Assembly (NCBI RefSeq): GCF_000142905.1
Contig: NW_013657635.1
Coordinates: forward strand, 214,338 to 250,306
DNA: 35,969 nucleotides
Reading direction: 5' to 3'
From: Thecamonas trahens ATCC 50062
Lineage: Eukaryota > Apusozoa > Apusomonadida > Apusomonadidae
In this document: positions 30,541-35,969 of the stretch, piece by piece
How positions within the stretch are numbered: position 1 is the stretch's first letter
Layout: each line of letters starts with the position of its first letter
Program-made: the position numbers and the translations under genes
The notes under the pieces: generated by a model
The model's input: the letters and a program-made list of their open reading frames with translations, nothing else
The model's database searches: none
Told to the model about the DNA's origin: nothing

Positions 30541-30744
30541 CCACAATCCCCCCCCCCCTCCCCTGCATACATACACCTCTACTTGCGTCTGATTTGCTCC
30601 CTCCCCCCCTCCCTCCTCTCCCCTCGTGGGCCTCTGTCCGGCAGTCGGCCCGGCCACCGACCACCACCGCACTCCCGTCCCTCCCCCCCCCCCCCCCCCC
30701 CCATCCCCCGCCCCCCCGTGCAGGCTATCGGCCAGGCTGTGGCC
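30541..30744. promoter_or_regulatory. tandem spacer with C-tracts and a likely 5' UTR acceptor site
   Basis: Spacer between the LRRC72-like stop and the WD protein B start. It has a 20-C run at 30683-30702 and further C runs ending in CCGTGCAG at about 30716-30723, which looks like a polypyrimidine tract with a 3' splice site 21 bases before the ATG. An intron in the 5' UTR is therefore possible; the donor is not identified. Confidence 0.4.
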
Positions 30745-33700
30745 ATGCGGCATCACAAGCCAACGGACCGAGCACCCAAGGCCAACGCAACGGAAGCAAG
30801 GTTTGTGGGCCATTTTGCGGGGAGGTTCAAGACGGTGCTGTCTGCGGTGTATGTGGCGCCGAGTCATGCGGTAGTGACCTCGCATGCACGGACAGTCCGC
30901 AGTTGGAGTGTGGCTAATCGACGGCTGATGGCGTTTGTCTCGACTGATCAGCCGCTCACATGTTTGGTGTACTCTCGTGCACACAACGTTATATATGGTA
31001 TGTATGCTCATGATGCCATTGCTGTTCATGATGCTGCTTCTCTGACTCTTCTCGTTCGCGTCGCTACCTTGAGATCAATGGTCACCATGGTCGGTCTCCA
31101 CGGCTCGGCGAGACTCCTTGTCGCCGCAAAACCGTCTCTCTTTCAGCTCTGGGGCTTTCACCACGTTGCTGATCGGCATACTCGCAAGATCGATGTGTAT
31201 GAAGGTGCCATGATCCGCGAAGTGCCGCACTCGCTGCCTTGGATCTCACACTTGGTCGCCGATCCGTCGCTCCCCCGCGTCTTTGCCTATCTCGACTCGA
31301 CCGTCTACGTCGTCTCGACAGAGTCGGGCGAGACACTCATTCAGACCAACCTGGGCTCGCCCATCACGGCGCTCGAGTACTCGGCACGGTTCCAGCTTGT
31401 CGCTGTCGCCACGCTCTCGTTTGCCATCCAGGTCTTTGCCATCGCAGACTCGCATCTTATCCTCTGGGATGTCCTGCTCGGCCACACCCGGCGAGTCAAC
31501 GCCCTTGCCATGGCGGAGAACGCGTTCATCCGCCCACCAGCCTCGTTTGAGGCTCGCCGCGGGCGTGACATTGTGCTGGCGTCGCCGCCTGCCTCCGAGC
31601 CCGAGCTCGAGCCCGAGCTCGAACCCGAGCTCGAACCCGAGCCTGAGTCCAGCGCCAGCAGCACCTCAAGTTCCGGCTCGGCACCGTCTCCGCTTCGCAC
31701 GTCCGAGACAAGCAGTGACTTTCCGCCCTCGCCGCTCACCTGCCTCATGGCCTCCGTCGCTGACGACGGGGTCGTCAAACTCTGGCACGTCCCGTCTGGC
31801 ACCGAGCTCGCGGCCCACGTGCTCGGCCGGCCTGCGCTCGAGGGCTCGATCCTGACTGCGCTCTCGAGCGGGCACTCGGCCGCGAGGCGTGCTGCTCAGC
31901 ACGCGGCCGCCGAGCTCACCGCCGCGCTCGGCGACCACGGCGGGGACGAGCCGGACGCAGCCGGCACCAGCGAACCCGAATCGGCCTTTCTACTGCCGTC
32001 GCCACCCGAAGCGATACTCTGGTGCCGGCACGCGCTCTGGTCAACACCGACCTTCACCGCGCCGACGCTGGTGACTGTGACCGGGCCGATACTCTCGCTT
32101 CTCTCTGTGGAAGAGCGACCGACACAGCTACTCGAGTGCGACTCGCTGGTGGCGCATCTTACGGTGGCCGACGGCTACATTATGGCGGCGACGGTTGACA
32201 ACGTCGTGTTCCGGCTTGCGCTCCCGGATCCGGCATCTGAAGTATCGCTCGTCGACCAGAATCTTGCACCACAGGGCTACGCTTTTGACGCCCACCTCCG
32301 CGCACTCTTTGAGCGCAAGCGAGTCGCCGACCGCATCGCCGCCGCCCGTCAAGAGCTCGGCGAGTCTTATCTCATCAACGAGGCGACGCTGGAGGCCGAA
32401 GCCACCGCACTCGATGAGGACGATGCCCGCGTCGCGCTCGTGCCCTCGCTCCTCCGTCGCACCCGCTCCAATCGCATCATGTTCTCGCTCCCCACCACGG
32501 TTGCTCGCCGTCGCGAGAGTCGCAAGCAGGCCGAGAAAGAGGCTCGCAATATGCTTTCTGAAAAGGCGCAGATCGCGAGAATGACCAAAGGCCTTGGCAA
32601 GCTGGAAAGCGAGCCATCGGTTCGCTCCATCAGCATCGAAGCCAAGCAACCCGGCGGCGAGGAGCTTGGCAGGGGCGACGCCGCCGACGTCATCGACAGG
32701 CTCCGGACTGAGATCCTGGCCCAGCGTGGGCTGCCATCGATCACCGCCCTTCTCATTCCGCCGCCACACCTTCGCCTTGAAAGCTACATTGTCGGCTACG
32801 ACTCGGGCCGTGTCGAGCTTGTCAACTACGCCATTCCCGACCGCCGGCCGGCATGGAAAGCCGCCAGCGAGGACGCCACAAGTACTGGCAAACTCCCGGC
32901 CGAGGCAGTCCCGACCCATATCAAGTACGGAACCGGCAATATCAAGATCCGCAACGTGGAGCAGGACGATGTCGCAGTCCTTGACCCTGGCGTCTCGTTT
33001 GACGTCTCGACGGTCAACGCTGAGCATGTGACGCAGCTGATCTGGTTTCACCAGCCGCAAGGCAGCGCAATGTTCCACGTGTGCACTCACGGCATGCCGA
33101 GCACCGCCACCACGGCCATGGCGGCAGCTGTTTCCGCGCTCGGCACCGCCGTCGCCCGCGCTGTCGGCTCGGGCCGGGAAGCGAATGAGGCTGAAGCCGC
33201 GGACGCGGACGAGGACGGGGACGAGACCGAGACCGAAGTCATGTCCGAGGGAGAGACTGCGAAGACTACGGCTACGCCAGACGTGCCACGAGGCGATCCA
33301 ATTCTAGTCGCCGCCGGCTGCATGTCGGGGCGTGTCAAGGTGTGGTGCTTGCGGTGCCAGATGGCGGTGACCGAGCTGGCGCTGTTTGAGCCGTCGGACG
33401 CGGTGCTTCTCCTGCGAGCAATGCCAGAGCTTGGGCTTGTGGTCGGCGTCTCGTCGTCAGGAGTGGTTGACACGTTTGACACACGGAGCTTGAGCCCGGC
33501 GGTGCAGCGGTTCCACTGCGCGCCGATGTTTGTGTCTGCGGCGGTCCACATGGGCTCGTCGCTCGAGTCGCGGCTGGCGCGGCTGCACGCGCACGGGGTG
33601 CTCATCTCTGCGGTAGCGGTTGGCGACGACGGCTTTGTCATTCTCGGCTCGCAGCACGGTGCGCTGGCGACGCTGCGGATCCGTGGCGATGCAGCGTCAG

Positions 33701-35124
33701 GCCGACTCACCACGCTCCGCAAGGGCCGTGTCCTTGAGTTTCACCGTCGGCAAGTGGCCGACGTGGCGCTATGCCAGGCGTCGAACCATGGCGCGGCGGT
33801 GTCGGTCGACGGCGTGCTGACGGTGTGGGACATCCAAAATGGTGTCCTCCTCCATGTCCTTCACGGCATCGACCATCTGCTTGGTATGTCGCTGGTGCCA
33901 GCGCTCGAGGATTTGGTTCTCATTGTCGGCTTTGCGGTGATGTACCTGCGGAGCCATGCGCGGCACACGTGCTCCCCGGTCGGCCTGGCGGCCATGACTG
34001 AGCGCTCGGGCGTGGCCGAGGACGAGGTTTGGCAGCGCAATGCGTCGTCTGCCGCCAAGGTTGTGGCGCTGGACGAGTCCGCGACAAAGGCGACTATCGC
34101 CGAGCTGGCTGCATCCGAGTTTGCCGCCGGCCTTCGCTATGTCCGCGGCGCCGCCCGCGACCGCTCGCTCCACCGCAATGCGGTACCGGGCGCGTTCTGG
34201 GACCGCGACTCTACATCGGGCTCCTGCTCAGAGTCGACGCCGGAAGGCGAGCTCATCCGCCCGTTTGACGACGTCCTCCCCACGCAGTCGATCGCTGCCC
34301 TCGAGGCCGACTTGCAGCGCTCTGATGGCAGCCTGGCGCTGCCGCGAATCCCTGCTGCCGAGCTCTCTGCAGGCTCGGTCGAGTACAGCGCCCGGTCCGA
34401 CTGCAGTGGCGGGGACGGGTCCGGCAGCGGCAGGGCGGCGCTGTCGGCGGTCGAGCGGGTGAGCGCGAGGGTGAAGACACGGTACTCTAACCGCGACAGC
34501 GCGGGCTTGGCTCCGGCGCGACTGCTCGAGTCGGTCATCCCGGGCGGAACCGGCCGCGACATGCTGGGCGTGACTGATGACGGCACCGGCGGGTCGCGAT
34601 CGGGCTCAGGCTCGTGTAGACAGGTGGCGTCGCTCCTTGGAGCACTGGAGACGCTGCTGCCGGAGGTGGGGATCTCGTCGTCGCCGCCGCCACTGGCTCC
34701 TGCTCAGCATCTTGATTTTTTGCGCGAGACGCGCGCCGAGCCAGTTCAGCCTGGAGGCGATCCGCGACTCGACACTATGCTCGACGACGAGCACCGGGTG
34801 TACCGGATCCAAGCCGCGTTTGGGCTCGCGCCCGCACTGTCGCCGGCATCTGCGCCTACGCCGTCGCCGCGGAGCCGGCCGGTGGCAGACGCACCCGAAG
34901 CTGACGACGGCGCATCCGACCCGCGCGAGGCGATGCGGCGGGCGGCGCTCGTTCGCATCGCCACGCCGCCGAGCCCGGGCGGACGGCGGATCCGGCTCGA
35001 CGCCGGCCCGCTGCCGGCGCGGAGGCGGCAGCGCGGCAGGGGAGTCCGGCGCGGCCGCAGTCACCGCCCGCCACACAAGCTCCCGCCACTCACTGGGGTG
35101 GGCATCACACCCAACATGGTTTAG
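30745..35124 (+). CDS. giant WD40-repeat protein B
   Basis: A 1,459-residue protein in one intact frame. The N-terminal propeller block includes AVVTSHARTVRSWSV, LVYSRAHNVIYGMYAHDAIA and LLGHTRRVNALAM to DDGVVKLWHVPSG. An Glu-Pro repeat (ELEPELEPELEPEPE, 31600-31646) and Ser-rich loop interrupt it. A charged helical linker (about 32300-32700) leads to a second block with GRVKVWCLRCQM, SSGVVDTFDTRSLSP, FVILGSQHGALATLRI and VSVDGVLTVWDIQNG. The tail (34150 on) is disordered, Ser/Pro/Arg-rich. The order and wording of blocks parallel WD protein A, with nearly equal length. The ATG at 30745 follows a splice-acceptor-like tract; an upstream in-frame ATG-less stretch is proline-rich and dismissed. 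No specific orthologue recognised. Confidence 0.75.
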   Translation: MRHHKPTDRAPKANATEARFVGHFAGRFKTVLSAVYVAPSHAVVTSHARTVRSWSVANRRLMAFVSTDQPLTCLVYSRAHNVIYGMYAHDAIAVHDAASLTLLVRVATLRSMVTMVGLHGSARLLVAAKPSLFQLWGFHHVADRHTRKIDVYEGAMIREVPHSLPWISHLVADPSLPRVFAYLDSTVYVVSTESGETLIQTNLGSPITALEYSARFQLVAVATLSFAIQVFAIADSHLILWDVLLGHTRRVNALAMAENAFIRPPASFEARRGRDIVLASPPASEPELEPELEPELEPEPESSASSTSSSGSAPSPLRTSETSSDFPPSPLTCLMASVADDGVVKLWHVPSGTELAAHVLGRPALEGSILTALSSGHSAARRAAQHAAAELTAALGDHGGDEPDAAGTSEPESAFLLPSPPEAILWCRHALWSTPTFTAPTLVTVTGPILSLLSVEERPTQLLECDSLVAHLTVADGYIMAATVDNVVFRLALPDPASEVSLVDQNLAPQGYAFDAHLRALFERKRVADRIAAARQELGESYLINEATLEAEATALDEDDARVALVPSLLRRTRSNRIMFSLPTTVARRRESRKQAEKEARNMLSEKAQIARMTKGLGKLESEPSVRSISIEAKQPGGEELGRGDAADVIDRLRTEILAQRGLPSITALLIPPPHLRLESYIVGYDSGRVELVNYAIPDRRPAWKAASEDATSTGKLPAEAVPTHIKYGTGNIKIRNVEQDDVAVLDPGVSFDVSTVNAEHVTQLIWFHQPQGSAMFHVCTHGMPSTATTAMAAAVSALGTAVARAVGSGREANEAEAADADEDGDETETEVMSEGETAKTTATPDVPRGDPILVAAGCMSGRVKVWCLRCQMAVTELALFEPSDAVLLLRAMPELGLVVGVSSSGVVDTFDTRSLSPAVQRFHCAPMFVSAAVHMGSSLESRLARLHAHGVLISAVAVGDDGFVILGSQHGALATLRIRGDAASGRLTTLRKGRVLEFHRRQVADVALCQASNHGAAVSVDGVLTVWDIQNGVLLHVLHGIDHLLGMSLVPALEDLVLIVGFAVMYLRSHARHTCSPVGLAAMTERSGVAEDEVWQRNASSAAKVVALDESATKATIAELAASEFAAGLRYVRGAARDRSLHRNAVPGAFWDRDSTSGSCSESTPEGELIRPFDDVLPTQSIAALEADLQRSDGSLALPRIPAAELSAGSVEYSARSDCSGGDGSGSGRAALSAVERVSARVKTRYSNRDSAGLAPARLLESVIPGGTGRDMLGVTDDGTGGSRSGSGSCRQVASLLGALETLLPEVGISSSPPPLAPAQHLDFLRETRAEPVQPGGDPRLDTMLDDEHRVYRIQAAFGLAPALSPASAPTPSPRSRPVADAPEADDGASDPREAMRRAALVRIATPPSPGGRRIRLDAGPLPARRRQRGRGVRRGRSHRPPHKLPPLTGVGITPNMV
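31600..31646 (+). repeat. GAGCTCGAGCCC repeat encoding Glu-Leu-Glu-Pro units
   Basis: About four 12-bp units, GAGCTCGARCCC, in the loop of WD protein B. They contain repeated SacI/XhoI-like palindromes and encode LEPE repeats. Confidence 0.85.
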
Positions 35125-35149
35125 CCTGTAAACGCATCAGGTGCGTGGC

Positions 35150-35969
35150 TCAAGAGCTGTTGTCATCGCTCTCGCTGCCGCTCTCGGGAGGCGGAAGAGC
35201 AGCGAGAACGAGAGCAAAGTCTGCGTCGAGACTGGAGACCTGCTCAGCAATCCAGCCGAGGTCGTCTGGGCCAGCCGCCTGCTTGCGGAGATGTGCGAGC
35301 TGGCGCTCGTCGCGCTCGTTGCGCTCCTCGTCGTCCGAGTCAGCGAAGACCAGCGAGCGCGAGCGCGAAAAGGCCGAGTCGACCCGGGCCTGCAGCGACC
35401 GGTTGGTCTCGACAAGTTGCGCCAGCGCCGGCGAGAGGTCAAGCTGCAGCGCATCGATGGCGGCATTCCACTTTCTCGGATCGCCGCCCGCTGCCCGGAG
35501 CCGGGCCACGTGGAAGTCGAGCTTGGCAGCAGGATCGTCCGGCGAGTCCAAGCTCTCTTCGGCAGTCGACACGCCGATCTCATCACTGGCGGCGCACGTT
35601 GCTACCAGTGTGCGGGAGGCAGGCAGCGGAAAGGCGTCATCGACTTCTTCCCACAGCCTTCTCGCCACATCATCAGCAGCAGCCCGCGGAGAGAGGACCA
35701 ACGGGCGCGGGTGGGAGGAAGGCATCTGATGAGCAGCGCTCAAGCGGAGAGACGGTCTCTCCTGTCGCGATGTGGCAGCCAGCGGAGACATGCCCAGAGA
35801 GTCGAGTCGGCGAGGTACCGCCGTGGCGCGGGTTCTGGCGCGGATGGCCTCGAGCGAGTGCGAGAGCATGTTGAGGGTGCGGTCCGAGTTGGCGGCGAGG
35901 TTGGCCAGACGGCCTGTGGCTGGAGGAACGGCAGAGACATGGCGGGCGTGGCGGGTGGGTGGGAGGCGG
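35150..35969 (-). CDS. unrecognised coiled-coil protein, 5' end beyond the window
   Basis: The frame ends with TAG-type stop at 35150 and is open to the right edge. The first ATG in the window is 35869 (MLSHSLEAIRARTRATAV). The open sequence upstream (ATGRLANLAANSDRTLN) is compatible with the same protein, so the true start may lie outside or be preceded by an exon. The middle has DPRKWNAAIDALQLDLSPAL and a helical charged segment (LVETNRSLQARVDSAF, EERNERDERQLAHLRKQ). The C-terminus is Ser/Asp-rich (ESGSESDDNSS). I do not recognise a family. Its stop is 25 bp from that of WD protein B. Confidence 0.6.
   Translation of the reverse strand, partial: RLPPTRHARHVSAVPPATGRLANLAANSDRTLNMLSHSLEAIRARTRATAVPRRLDSLGMSPLAATSRQERPSLRLSAAHQMPSSHPRPLVLSPRAAADDVARRLWEEVDDAFPLPASRTLVATCAASDEIGVSTAEESLDSPDDPAAKLDFHVARLRAAGGDPRKWNAAIDALQLDLSPALAQLVETNRSLQARVDSAFSRSRSLVFADSDDEERNERDERQLAHLRKQAAGPDDLGWIAEQVSSLDADFALVLAALPPPESGSESDDNSS

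Overview
The window is nuclear DNA from a GC-rich eukaryote with compact genes and few introns. The protein set is purely eukaryotic: GPI-anchor synthesis, BBSome, importin, copine-type C2 domains, PHD/RING, LENG8/THP3 and LANCL. BBS2 and an LRRC72-like protein imply a flagellated cell, so a free-living flagellate protist is likely. An apusomonad such as Thecamonas is my guess from the gene style; the sequence alone does not prove it. I see no rRNA, tRNA, CRISPR, transposon or viral genes.

Layout, left to right. A short GGT/GAT-type tandem repeat; SMP3/PIG-Z mannosyltransferase (+, 304-1995); LENG8/THP3-like PCI protein (-, 1946-4361), whose last codons overlap those of PIG-Z; a mostly empty stretch with a 21-G run; a C2-C2-SAM protein derived from copines (+, 5127-6560); a leucine-rich-repeat protein with a large acidic tryptophan repeat (+, 6831-10233); a giant WD40 protein, WD-A (-, 10238-14620); a secreted PDI/P5-like protein (+, 14948-16510); a LanC-like protein (-, 16519-17825); a RING+PHD protein resembling PHRF1 (+, 18070-20100); BBS2 (-, 20126-22768, one intron); a 23-bp minisatellite; a TMEM135-like membrane protein (+, 23111-24628); importin-11 (-, 24644-28041); a 1-kb G- then C-rich intergenic stretch; an LRRC72-like protein (+, 29050-30540, one intron); a second giant WD40 protein, WD-B (+, 30745-35124), which looks like a paralogue of WD-A; and an unrecognised coiled-coil protein (-, 35150 to the right edge).

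Three patterns stand out. First, every convergent pair ends tail-to-tail with stop codons 4-25 bp apart, or overlapping by 50 bp. Second, long G/C homopolymers sit only in introns and 5' flanks. Third, five genes (LRR, WD-A, LANCL, BBS2, IPO11) are broken by six small indels exactly where homology or internal structure requires a frame change. At least two of these lie in homopolymers, so assembly or sequencing errors are the simplest explanation. The genes do not form one pathway, but BBS2, the LRRC72-like protein and perhaps the LRR and WD40 proteins hint at a cilium-related share.
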